Below, piece after piece: positions 35,787 to 44,717 of a DNA stretch of 64,000 bases. The DNA is from Pseudomonadota bacterium (lineage in GTDB: Bacteria > Pseudomonadota > Gammaproteobacteria > Burkholderiales > JABEVD01), in NCBI GenBank assembly GCA_021802545.1, contig JAJZRS010000002.1, forward strand, positions 1-64,000. The letters are read 5' to 3'. The stretch's first letter is position 1, and each line of letters opens with the position of its first letter. The notes below the pieces were generated by a model. That model did not search any database and was not told the origin of the DNA. It worked only from the letters and a program-made list of their open reading frames with translations. The position numbers and the translations under genes are program-made.

Positions 35787-38024
35787 TTAAATCACCCCGA
35801 TGACCTTCAAGGACGCGATACCCACGCCCATATTGAGGAGAATTTGCGTCCAGTCGACGAAACTCTTGACAAAAGGCGTCTTGTCTTGCTTCTCTGGAAC
35901 GACAACCGCATCCCCGGGCATCAGCTGCATGTTATTGAAGCTGGAAGAGAAAATTCCGCGGCTCATCTGGCTGCTGATGACCGACCCATCCGCTCTCAGC
36001 ACGAAAATCCGTCCCGTGTCCGCATCCCTTGTCGCCCCGCCGGCCTGATCGAGATAATCCGACACCCGTTTCGATGCCTTGTAGAAAAATGCATTATTCT
36101 CGTTGTATACGTCGCCAAACACACCAACCGTGGAGGGAATGGCAGGAATATAGAGCTTATCCCCATCTTCCAGAGCGATATCAGGAATGTCGGAAACCGA
36201 ACTCTCACCAGCAGGTATCTCCAGCACAATTCTTCCGGTCGCCTTCATCTGGCGCAGCTTCTCAAGGGCGGCCTGCTGGCTTTGGGCCTGGAATTTCGCC
36301 GCCTCCAGAGCTTTCTGGTCCATCGCGCCCAGAGCAGTCTTTTCGGAACTTCGCCTGACTTGCTGCTCCATCTTGTTTATCGATTCTTCAAGATGCTGTT
36401 GCTGCAATTTCCTTGTAGATTCCCGCGTGAATATCGCCCCAAAAAGATAGGCATCCGGCATGAGCCCGCCCACTCTCGCCACGAGCTGTCGCAGGGTCTC
36501 TCCCGGCATCGCCTGGTAGACCCCCCCGTTTTTCACTTCGCCTTCGATCGTCACGAGCTTGAATTGCTTCTCGACCGGGACCTGCACGTCGTTCGTTGAA
36601 AAAACGGTGACGACATCCCCAGGCTGAAGTTCGAGATTCTGCGAAGGATCGCGGTCGAGGACAGCTCGCCCGAGATTGAATGGGACCAATCTGGATCTCA
36701 GGTTCTTCCAGTCGAACCTTTCGATCACCGCATAATCCCAATTGATTCCTGAAAGCGCGGTCCTCGTCTCCTGCAGCGCAGTGATCTTTGTATTATCGAA
36801 ATCGATTCTGTTTTTCCTGAGCCAATAGTCGCGCGTGACGAGCACATCCTTGTCCGGGATCAGGTCGGATATCCTCATCCCTTTCTTCCAGGAATACCTG
36901 AACGGATAGGCCACATTCCCCCTCAGGGTCACTGCATTTTCGAATTTCGGCGATATCGAAAAGACCTTGACCAGATCCCCGTCCTTGATCTGGCGCGCAA
37001 GCCCATTCTTGTCGAGATCGAAATCCGCGACCATCCTGTTCTTGTGATCGTCTATCCTGTCCACCTCGACCCGCTGTCCTGCAGCAGTCGTCGTGAGGCC
37101 ACCTGCCATGTTGATGATGCTCGCAAGATCGGACTTGTCCTTCAGTTCGTAAATCGCAGGATTGTTGACGCTTCCTGTGATCGCGACTTCCTGCCCGACA
37201 GGCGGGAAATAAATGACATCCCCGGCCTGAAGCTTGGCGTCCTTCGACTTGTCTCCACCTAGCAGAAAATCGTAGAGGTCGAATTCTGTCACAACAGCAT
37301 CGCCGCGCTTGAGCTGGATGTGGCGCATCGAACCCTTGGACGAAGGCCCACCGGAAGCGAAAATCGCATTCACCAGGGTCGAAAGCGCACTCACTGTATA
37401 GCTTCCCGGACGCCTCGCCTGTCCGACAACATAAATCTGTATGGATCTCAATTGTCCCAGATTGACTTCGATGTCGAAATTCCTGAAGTTTCTGCCTATC
37501 GCATTCTTGAGATAGCCCTTCAGATCCTGGTATTTGATCCCGGCGACATTGACATTCCCAACCTTGGGTATATAGATTTGCCCGAGCCGGTCGACCTCGG
37601 CATGAAGGTTCGCATCGATTTGCCCCCACACCCTGATGTCTATCTCGTCACCAGGCCCAACAACATAGTCCGGGGTTACCGGAATATGGTCTACGGGAGC
37701 GAATGTGGTCGGCGCTGCGTTGAATGCATCATAGCCGTAGAGCGGAAGTTTTTTTCCGATCGACTCCGCGACGAATTTCTGGAATTCGGTTTCTTCGACG
37801 GGAGGAAAGGCAACTTTCGGTTCCGGAAGCCTGGGAGCCTTAAATTTAGCACCCGCACCCGAAGTTGCATTCTGATTCGAAGCAGCCGCATCCTGACTCG
37901 CAGAGCCGCCAATGGACAAAACCGAAGTATTCGAGGTGGGTAACACTACAGGCATATCCACTGCATGCGCTGACGAAAAGGCAAGCACAGCCGCCGCCAG
38001 AATTAAACGAATGAAAACCGACAT
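35787..38024 (-). CDS. Polysaccharide export outer-membrane protein with multiple SLBB domains (Wza-like)
   Basis: 745 residues, about twice the length of E. coli Wza. Signal peptide at residues 1-22 ending AHA. Poly-export domain at about 115-200 (PDYVVGPGDEIDIRVWGQIDA, DRLGQIYIPKVGNVNVAG), followed by repeated SLBB segments (IQIYVVGQARRPGSYTVSAL, VAITGSVNNPAIYELK, VTIEGEVKNGGVYQAMPGET, VGVFGDVYNENNAFF). A C-terminal hydrophobic stretch ends the protein. It forms the outer-membrane exit channel with the Wzz-like partner. The ATG at 38024 follows GAGGGGGG. Confidence 0.88.
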   Translation of the reverse strand: MSVFIRLILAAAVLAFSSAHAVDMPVVLPTSNTSVLSIGGSASQDAAASNQNATSGAGAKFKAPRLPEPKVAFPPVEETEFQKFVAESIGKKLPLYGYDAFNAAPTTFAPVDHIPVTPDYVVGPGDEIDIRVWGQIDANLHAEVDRLGQIYIPKVGNVNVAGIKYQDLKGYLKNAIGRNFRNFDIEVNLGQLRSIQIYVVGQARRPGSYTVSALSTLVNAIFASGGPSSKGSMRHIQLKRGDAVVTEFDLYDFLLGGDKSKDAKLQAGDVIYFPPVGQEVAITGSVNNPAIYELKDKSDLASIINMAGGLTTTAAGQRVEVDRIDDHKNRMVADFDLDKNGLARQIKDGDLVKVFSISPKFENAVTLRGNVAYPFRYSWKKGMRISDLIPDKDVLVTRDYWLRKNRIDFDNTKITALQETRTALSGINWDYAVIERFDWKNLRSRLVPFNLGRAVLDRDPSQNLELQPGDVVTVFSTNDVQVPVEKQFKLVTIEGEVKNGGVYQAMPGETLRQLVARVGGLMPDAYLFGAIFTRESTRKLQQQHLEESINKMEQQVRRSSEKTALGAMDQKALEAAKFQAQSQQAALEKLRQMKATGRIVLEIPAGESSVSDIPDIALEDGDKLYIPAIPSTVGVFGDVYNENNAFFYKASKRVSDYLDQAGGATRDADTGRIFVLRADGSVISSQMSRGIFSSSFNNMQLMPGDAVVVPEKQDKTPFVKSFVDWTQILLNMGVGIASLKVIGVI

Positions 38025-38048
38025 CACCCCCCCTCAAACAATTTTTCG

Positions 38049-38078
38049 ACTTTACTTGAAAGAAGTCATGAATGTCAA
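38049..38078 (-). promoter_or_regulatory. Possible sigma-70 promoter for the wza-like gene
   Basis: On the minus strand TTGACA (38078-38073) is followed after 18 bases by TAAAGT (38054-38049), about 25 nt before the ATG at 38024. The -35 box is perfect and the -10 box is weak (4 of 6). It lies in the 172-bp gap after manC copy 2, one of the few gaps in this operon, where an internal promoter would make sense. Confidence 0.35.
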
Positions 38079-38196
38079 TCAAGCAGTTCGCAAAGTCGAA
38101 ATTGCCAAATCAAATCGTAGCATCAGGATTGCGGAGGTCATCCTTTTTTATTGCAGTCTGTTTCCAGAAAAATCAGCGACACATTCATGAACAATA

Positions 38197-39624
38197 TCAT
38201 TTCCGCCCATAGACGTCACTGAAACGAACGATGTCATCCTCACCGAGATATTCCCCGCTCTGCACCTCGATCATGACAAGATCGGCGATGCCGGGATTGG
38301 AAAGGCGATGCTTGTGTCCGGCCGGGATATAGGTCGACTCGTTCGTCCTGACCAGCAAGGTTTTGTCATCGTTCACCACTTCAGCGGCACCCGAAACCAC
38401 GATCCAGTGCTCACTCCTGTAGTAATGCATCTGAAGGGACAGGGAAGCACCAGGTTTCACCACGATGCGTTTGATCTTGAAGTTCTGTCCATCCTCAAGC
38501 ACGGTATAGGTTCCCCAGGGGCGATGCACTGTACGGTGCAGCTTGTGGCTTTCATGCCCCATGCTCTTCAATTGCCCCACTATCTTTTTAACATCCTGCG
38601 CATGGTTCCGGTCAGCCACGAGCAACGCATCCGTCGTGTCGACTATCAAAAGATTTTCCACGCCTATTGCAGCAACAAGCCTTCCCTCGCTCTGCACATA
38701 GGTGTTTGAGACGTCCTGAAGCAATGCTTCGCCGACGACACGGTTTCCCTCATGGTCCGGGGCAACAAGATCGCTCAGCGCATTCCAGGAACCGATATCG
38801 CTCCAACCGAAACTGGCCGGCACAACAGCCACATTTCTCGATTTCTCAAGCACCGCATAATCGAAAGAATCCTCAGGAACGTCGGAAAATGTTTCGGGAT
38901 CTATCTCGGCCATCGCACCTTCACGTCCAGTCGACTCCCAGCATTTCAAAGTAGCACGATAGATTTCGAGCGAATGTTTTTCGAACTCTTCAATCGCCTT
39001 CCCTGCAGAAAAGCAGAATATGCCCGAATTCCAGAGGTAGTTCCCGGATTCGACATATTCAGCCGCCTTCTCGCCGGAAGGTTTTTCAACAAACCGGCTC
39101 ACCCGCCTCGAACCCTCATCGTCACAGGATTCACCCATTTCAATGTAGCCGAATCCAGTCTCAGGAGAATCCGGAACGATGCCGAAAGTAACCAACATTC
39201 CCGTCTTTGCAAGATTTGCCGCCTGTTCAACCGCATGCTTGAATGACTCCATATCCTCGATCAAGTGATCGGCCGGCATCGCCAACATCAGTGAATCATC
39301 GCCATGTCTTGATGAAACGTCAAACGCTCCAAGCAAAATGGCAGCAGCCGTATTCCTGCCGAAGGGTTCCAGAAGAAACGTGTCGCATATTCTTGGATGC
39401 GCCTTCTTGGTTTCCTGGTACTCATCCCTGCTCTTGAAATAATACTCACGGTTCGTGATCGTCAGTATCTCGGAAATTTCGCCCAGCGATGCGGCCCTTG
39501 AGAACGTCTTTTGCAGCAAGCTTTTTCCATCAGGCAGCTTCATGAATGGCTTGGGGTGCGATTCGCGGGAAACCGGCCACAGACGAGACCCGGAACCGCC
39601 AGAAAGAATGAAGGGTATAAGCAT
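38197..39624 (-). CDS. manC: Mannose-1-phosphate guanylyltransferase / mannose-6-phosphate isomerase (copy 2)
   Basis: 475 residues, same length and architecture as the copy at 32601-34028: nucleotidyltransferase domain with [20 protein letters not shown], then a cupin domain with [20 protein letters not shown] and [17 protein letters not shown]. The two proteins are nearly identical over the last ~130 residues and differ more in the middle. The ATG at 39624 is directly preceded by the TTAGGCG repeat array, leaving no recognisable Shine-Dalgarno site. Translation may therefore depend on coupling from cysQ copy 2, whose stop lies 55 nt upstream, or be inefficient. Confidence 0.92.
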   Translation of the reverse strand: MLIPFILSGGSGSRLWPVSRESHPKPFMKLPDGKSLLQKTFSRAASLGEISEILTITNREYYFKSRDEYQETKKAHPRICDTFLLEPFGRNTAAAILLGAFDVSSRHGDDSLMLAMPADHLIEDMESFKHAVEQAANLAKTGMLVTFGIVPDSPETGFGYIEMGESCDDEGSRRVSRFVEKPSGEKAAEYVESGNYLWNSGIFCFSAGKAIEEFEKHSLEIYRATLKCWESTGREGAMAEIDPETFSDVPEDSFDYAVLEKSRNVAVVPASFGWSDIGSWNALSDLVAPDHEGNRVVGEALLQDVSNTYVQSEGRLVAAIGVENLLIVDTTDALLVADRNHAQDVKKIVGQLKSMGHESHKLHRTVHRPWGTYTVLEDGQNFKIKRIVVKPGASLSLQMHYYRSEHWIVVSGAAEVVNDDKTLLVRTNESTYIPAGHKHRLSNPGIADLVMIEVQSGEYLGEDDIVRFSDVYGRK

Positions 39625-39630
39625 GAGGCG

Positions 39631-39693
39631 TTAGGCGTTAGGCGTTAGGCGTTAGGCGTTAGGCGTTAGGCGTTAGGCGTTAGGCGTTAGGCG
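39631..39693. repeat. Nine perfect tandem copies of the heptamer TTAGGCG
   Basis: Read directly: nine uninterrupted copies, plus one imperfect unit (TGAGGCG, 39624-39630) that touches the start codon of manC copy 2. The array contains the last codons and the TAA of cysQ copy 2 (T-P-N-A-stop are encoded by repeat) and fills the whole space before manC. Such perfect short tandem repeats are prone to slipped-strand copy-number change. There are no spacers, so it is not a CRISPR array. Confidence 0.97.
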
Positions 39694-40504
39694 TATTATA
39701 TACGAGTCTTGCAACTGGCTCACTGCCGTAAGCCATAAACTCCGGATTATGAAGATCAATCTTATTATACTGCAGCCTATTTCCCAAAAGATCAACGACT
39801 TGTCCTCCAGCCTCCTCGACGATGCATTGCGCTGCCGCACTATCCCATTCCATGGTGGTGGAAAGTCTCGGATAAATATCGGCAGAGCCTTCTGCGATCA
39901 TGCAGAATTTGAGGGAGCTTCCCATGGAAACTGCCTCAAACTCGCCTATCTTTTCGAGAAAGGCATCGAGCTTCTCCCCCCTGTGCGACCTGCTCGCAAC
40001 GACCCTGATTTTTGCGCCGCACCGCTGCGCAACGGCCAATCTTTCAACTTTTCCGTCCATCTCGCAAAAAGCCCCTATTCCCCTTGCAGCATAGTAGATT
40101 TTTCCGATCGCAGGCGCATAGATAACGCCCAGAATGGGAAAGCGCTCTTCGATCAGGGCGATGTTGATCGTGAATTCGCCTGTTTTCCCGAGAAATTCCT
40201 TGGTGCCATCCAATGGATCGACAAGCCAGTATCTTTTCCAATGCCGCCTTTCATCGAATGAAACAGCTGCAGATTCTTCCGAAAGTATCGGCCAGTGCGG
40301 TTCTATTCCTTCCAACTCCCTGACGATGATCCGGTGGGATGCGAGATCGGCCTCGGTAAGCGGTGAGCCGTCTCCTTTCCTGAAAGTGCCAATAATCCCA
40401 TCGCGATAGATCTCCATAACCTTCTGCCCTGCGGATCTGGCGATGGAAGCCACCATGGGCAACATCCTAGAAAGGCTCAATGATTCATTCGAAAGCGAAC
40501 CCAT
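39680..40504 (-). CDS. cysQ: 3'(2'),5'-bisphosphate nucleotidase CysQ (copy 2)
   Basis: 274 residues, paralogue of the copy at 26825-27628 with the same signatures: [32 protein letters not shown] and TTMEWDSAAAQCIVEEAGGQ. It removes PAP left by sulfotransferases. The final four residues and the stop codon lie inside the TTAGGCG array, so the original C-terminus may have been altered by repeat expansion. GGAAGAG precedes the ATG at 40504. It is placed between rfbD and manC copy 2, far from the APS kinase fusion. Confidence 0.88.
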   Translation of the reverse strand: MGSLSNESLSLSRMLPMVASIARSAGQKVMEIYRDGIIGTFRKGDGSPLTEADLASHRIIVRELEGIEPHWPILSEESAAVSFDERRHWKRYWLVDPLDGTKEFLGKTGEFTINIALIEERFPILGVIYAPAIGKIYYAARGIGAFCEMDGKVERLAVAQRCGAKIRVVASRSHRGEKLDAFLEKIGEFEAVSMGSSLKFCMIAEGSADIYPRLSTTMEWDSAAAQCIVEEAGGQVVDLLGNRLQYNKIDLHNPEFMAYGSEPVARLVYNTPNA

Positions 40505-40519
40505 TCTCTTCCGCGATCA

Positions 40520-41377
40520 CTACGAGCCCGGCGCATCGAGGCAAAGCTCGAGGGCAGCTTTCCAATCGGGGAGCAGGAGCCCGAAATTGGATTGCAGTTT
40601 TTCGTTGGACAGGACCGAATTTTGCGGTCTTGTCGCCGGAAGTGGATAGTCTTCTGTCGGGATGGGGGTGAGCGCAGGTTTCTTCTCGATGCCGGACAAT
40701 TCGAGAATGGCAGCAGCGAATCCATGCCAACTCGTCGAGCCGCCTGCAGTCATGTGGTAGGTGCCGGAAAGGTCTCCCTGGAATCTAGCGATGGCGAGCG
40801 ATGTGGCCTCTGCAATCATCCTGCACCAGGTCGGAGCGCCGATCTGGTCGTCGATGACTTTGAGCTCTTCGCGTTCCTGCGCAAGGCGCAGCACGGTCAA
40901 AAGAAAATTCCGGCCGCGCATGCTGTATACCCAGCTCGTCCTGAAAATAAGATGTTTTGCGCCGCTTGCCCGGATGGCCTCTTCTCCTGCGAGCTTGGTT
41001 TTGCCGTAGACATTCTGCGGGCGGGTTGGGTCGTTTTCGCTGTAGCAGCCCTGTTTCTTCCCGTCGAAGACGTAGTCGGTCGAGTAATGTACCAGAAGCG
41101 AATCCAGCCTTCTCGCCTCTTCGGCGAGAAGACCGGGAGCATCACCATTGATTTTCATTGCAAGATCGGGCTCGGATTCCGCCTTGTCGACAGCCGTATG
41201 CGCTGCGGCATTGACGATGATTTCGGGTTCAAGTTCCCGGATTTTCCCCCTGATGGCGTCCGGGTCGGCAAGATTCAATTCCAGGCTGTTCAATGCCACG
41301 ACATGCCCAAGCGGGGCAAGCGTGCGCGCGAGTTCCCATCCCACTTGGCCGTTCTTTCCGAGGAGCAGGACGTTCAT
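40520..41377 (-). CDS. rfbD: dTDP-4-dehydrorhamnose reductase
   Basis: Last step of dTDP-L-rhamnose synthesis, reducing the 4-keto group with NAD(P)H. 285 residues. MNVLLLGKNGQVGWELARTL is the GxxGQxG cofactor motif, VNAAAHTAVDKAESEPDLA and YSTDYVFDGKKQGCYSENDPTRPQNVYGKTKLAGEE hold the active-site Thr, Tyr and Lys. The ATG at 41377 overlaps rfbC (ATGA), completing the coupled rfbB-rfbA-rfbC-rfbD series. Confidence 0.95.
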   Translation of the reverse strand: MNVLLLGKNGQVGWELARTLAPLGHVVALNSLELNLADPDAIRGKIRELEPEIIVNAAAHTAVDKAESEPDLAMKINGDAPGLLAEEARRLDSLLVHYSTDYVFDGKKQGCYSENDPTRPQNVYGKTKLAGEEAIRASGAKHLIFRTSWVYSMRGRNFLLTVLRLAQEREELKVIDDQIGAPTWCRMIAEATSLAIARFQGDLSGTYHMTAGGSTSWHGFAAAILELSGIEKKPALTPIPTEDYPLPATRPQNSVLSNEKLQSNFGLLLPDWKAALELCLDAPGS

Positions 41378-41921
41378 TCGAAAAGATCAGTCTCCCTGAA
41401 CGGTCTGCCTTGCCCGTCCTTCCCGGAAAGAACGGGCACGTCGCACTCCAATGGCCAGCCTACGGAAAGATCGGCGTCGTTCCATGAAATGGTCCGCTCG
41501 TGCTCCGGAAACCAGTAATCTGTCGTCTTGTAAAGGACTTCGGCCGCATCGGAGAGCACCAGAAAGCCGTGGGCGAATCCTTCGGGTATCCAGAGCATCC
41601 TTTTGTTCTCGGCGGAAAGGATTGCACTCGTCCACTTGCCGAACGTAGGGGAACCCTTCCTGATGTCGACGGCGACGTCATATACTTCCCCGGAAATCAC
41701 CCTGACCAGTTTCCCCTGGGGCTGCCTGATCTGGTAGTGCAGTCCCCGCAGCACATTTCTCGCGGACTTCGAGTGATTGTCCTGAACGAAGTGGGGCCTG
41801 ATTCCGGTCGCGCTCTCGAAATCCCGCTCGTTGTAGCTTTCGAAGAAAAATCCTCGATCGTCCCCGAACACCCTGGGCTCGATGATCAGCACGTCCGGGA
41901 TGGAGGTTGGAATGACTTTCA

Positions 41922-41922
<1 letters not shown>
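41374..41922 (-). CDS. rfbC: dTDP-4-dehydrorhamnose 3,5-epimerase
   Basis: Epimerises C3 and C5 of dTDP-4-keto-6-deoxyglucose. 182 residues from a GTG at 41922, which shares one base with the TAG of rfbA and has GGAAG 8 nt upstream. Longer readings would run into rfbA and add non-conserved sequence. Conserved blocks are VLIIEPRVFGDDRGFFFESY, FVQDNHSKSARNVLRGLHYQ (catalytic His) and WIPEGFAHGFLVLSD. The size matches the ~180-residue family. Confidence 0.95.
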
Positions 41923-42790
<868 letters not shown>

Positions 42791-42794
<4 letters not shown>

Positions 42795-43846
42795 TTCCCG
42801 TAATGCTCCTCCACCCAGTGCCGGTACGACCCGCTTGTGACGTGATTCACCCATTCAGGATTGTCGATATACCACTCGACGGTTTTCCTGATCCCGGACT
42901 CGAAAGTCTCCTGAGGCAGCCAGCCGAGCTCTCTTTCGATTTTCGATGCGTCGATCGCATAACGGAAATCGTGCCCCGGCCTGTCTTTCACGAAAGCGAT
43001 CAGCGATGCATGCGGCGCTTTTCCTGGAAACAGTTCGTCAAGGATGGCGCAAATCGAGTTCACCACATCAAGATTGCTCCTCTCGCATCTCCCACCGACA
43101 TTGTAGGTCTCCCCTATCCTGCCCTTTTCCAGCACAAGCCTGAGCGCACGTGCATGGTCTTCCACAAAAAGCCAGTCGCGGACGTTTTCTCCCTTGCCAT
43201 AGACGGGGAGGGGCTTTCCCTGCAGCGCATTCAGGATCATCAAGGGAATCAGCTTTTCCGGGAAATGGTAGGGACCGTAATTGTTGGAACAGTTCGTGGT
43301 CACCACGGGAAGCCCATAGGTATGGTGCCATGCCCTGACCAGATGGTCGGATGAGGCCTTGCTGGCCGAATAGGGCGAATTGGGGCTATAAGGGGTGTCT
43401 TCCGTGAAGTAGCCCTGATCACCCAGGCTTCCGTAAACTTCATCGGTGGAGATGTGATGGAATCTGAATTGGTTGCGCTTGCCTTCAGGCAGCTTCTGCC
43501 AGTAGTTTCTTGACGCTTCCAGCAGCGTATAGGTGCCGAGAATGTTGGTCTGCATGAATTCGAGCGGCCCGGAAATCGAGCGGTCCACGTGGGATTCCGC
43601 CGCAAGATGCATGATACAATCAGGCTCGTGTCGGTCGAAAATCGCGCTGATGGCCTCAATGTCGCAAATATCCGCCTTTTCGAATCGATATCTCGAATTG
43701 TCGGAAACGGTTTCCAGCGATTCCAGATTTCCGGAATAGGTCAGCTTGTCGACGTTGACGACGCCATGGGGTGTGTCGTTGATGAACTGTCTCACCACTG
43801 CCGAACCGATGAAGCCGGCTCCTCCCGTTACCAGAATTTTTTTCAT
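42791..43846 (-). CDS. rfbB: dTDP-glucose 4,6-dehydratase
   Basis: Second step of dTDP-L-rhamnose synthesis. 351 residues from the ATG at 43846 ([20 protein letters not shown]). It is an extended SDR with [28 protein letters not shown] (Asp/Glu of the dehydratase) and [15 protein letters not shown] (YxxxK). It is the first gene of the polysaccharide locus in transcription order. The 190-bp region between it and the tRNA-Gly gene should hold the operon promoter, but I see no convincing -35/-10 pair there. Confidence 0.95.
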
Positions 43847-44037
43847 GAACGCATACTCTTCAAGTTCAAACTTCAAAAAGCCAGCTGGATTGCATTCTAT
43901 CAGGGATGAATGAATAAATCAGTCGAAGATTATTGCATACGGAACCCGGTCGGCGCACTGTGAGGTTTTTCGCCTCCCTTTGCACAGGCGAGCGCCATGG
44001 CTGACCAGCCGATGTAATTGAAAGGGAATTCGAAGAA

Positions 44038-44112
44038 TGGAGCGGGAAACGAGGTTCGAACTCGCGACCCCAACCTTGGCAAGGTTGTGCTCTACCACTG
44101 AGCTATTCCCGC
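44038..44112 (-). tRNA. tRNA-Gly (anticodon GCC)
   Basis: Minus-strand cloverleaf of 75 nt including an encoded CCA: acceptor GCGGGAA pairs with TTCCCGC, followed by discriminator T and CCA. The D-arm has AGCTCAGTGGTAGAGC, the anticodon arm is CAACCTTGCCAAGGTTG with GCC in the loop, and the T-arm contains GGTTCGAACC-type GTTCGAAC. Its 3' end faces the polysaccharide locus. Confidence 0.97.
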
Positions 44113-44126
44113 TTGAAAGAGACGCT

Positions 44127-44154
44127 ATTATAAAGTGGCCCCGCCTTTTGTCAA
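44127..44154 (-). promoter_or_regulatory. Consensus sigma-70 promoter for tRNA-Gly
   Basis: Minus strand: TTGACA (44154-44149), 16-base spacer, TATAAT (44132-44127), placing transcription start a few bases before the tRNA 5' end at 44112. Both hexamers match consensus perfectly. The -35 box overlaps the stop codon of pgsA. The region after -10 (AGCGTC) is short, as expected for a stable-RNA gene. Confidence 0.85.
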
Positions 44155-44717
44155 GGCTCGGACATGTAGGGAATTGCCATCCTGAGATAATAGAACATCG
44201 AAACCAGGGTCAGGAGCGCTGCGATATAGATCAGCCAGGAGCCCACCCACATGGAATCCAGCCCGAATATGCTCCCATTGTAGAGCAGCAGCAGGATGGC
44301 GGCCATCTGGGATGCCGTCTTGACCTTGCCGATGAAGGAAACCGCGACGCTCCTGGACTCCCCGATCTTCGCCATCCATTCGCGCAAGGCCGATATCGCG
44401 ATTTCCCGCCCGATGATGATGAATGAAATGAGATCGTTCACCCTGCCCAATTTGACCAGGACGATGAGCGCGGCCGCAACCATCAGCTTGTCCGCGACAG
44501 GATCCAGGAATGCGCCGAAGCTTGAAGTCTGCTCGAGCATCCTCGCGAGATAACCGTCGAGCCAGTCCGTGAGCGACGCGAAGAGGAAGACCAGAGCCGA
44601 AAAAATGTTCCTGTGTTCCGGGGAGACCATTGAATCTGGAAAATAGAACATGCCGACGAAGATCGGGATCAGGAGGATCCTGAGCCAGGTGAGCAGATTG
44701 GGAATGGTATAGGGCAT
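44151..44717 (-). CDS. pgsA: CDP-diacylglycerol-glycerol-3-phosphate 3-phosphatidyltransferase
   Basis: Makes phosphatidylglycerophosphate, the committed step to phosphatidylglycerol, in the inner membrane. 188 residues with several transmembrane helices and the CDP-alcohol phosphotransferase motif DWLDGYLARMLEQTSSFGAFLDPVADK (residues about 51-77; DG-AR-G-D-D pattern complete). It starts one base after the uvrC stop, the common uvrC-pgsA arrangement, and is followed by tRNA-Gly. Confidence 0.95.
   Translation of the reverse strand: MPYTIPNLLTWLRILLIPIFVGMFYFPDSMVSPEHRNIFSALVFLFASLTDWLDGYLARMLEQTSSFGAFLDPVADKLMVAAALIVLVKLGRVNDLISFIIIGREIAISALREWMAKIGESRSVAVSFIGKVKTASQMAAILLLLYNGSIFGLDSMWVGSWLIYIAALLTLVSMFYYLRMAIPYMSEP

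Noticed and set aside
39624-39693. CRISPR array interpretation of the heptamer repeats
   Set aside because: The units are 7 bases, directly adjacent and without spacers, and no cas genes are present.
39624-39693. Assembly error or chimera at the heptamer array
   Set aside because: A collapsed or expanded count is possible, but the array is flanked by intact genes in operon order and the same motif occurs before manC copy 1, so the repeat itself looks real. The exact copy number needs raw reads.
43962-43976. Rho-independent terminator between tRNA-Gly and rfbB
   Set aside because: Only a 4-bp stem (GAGG/CCTC) with a T-rich loop and no following T-run on either strand.
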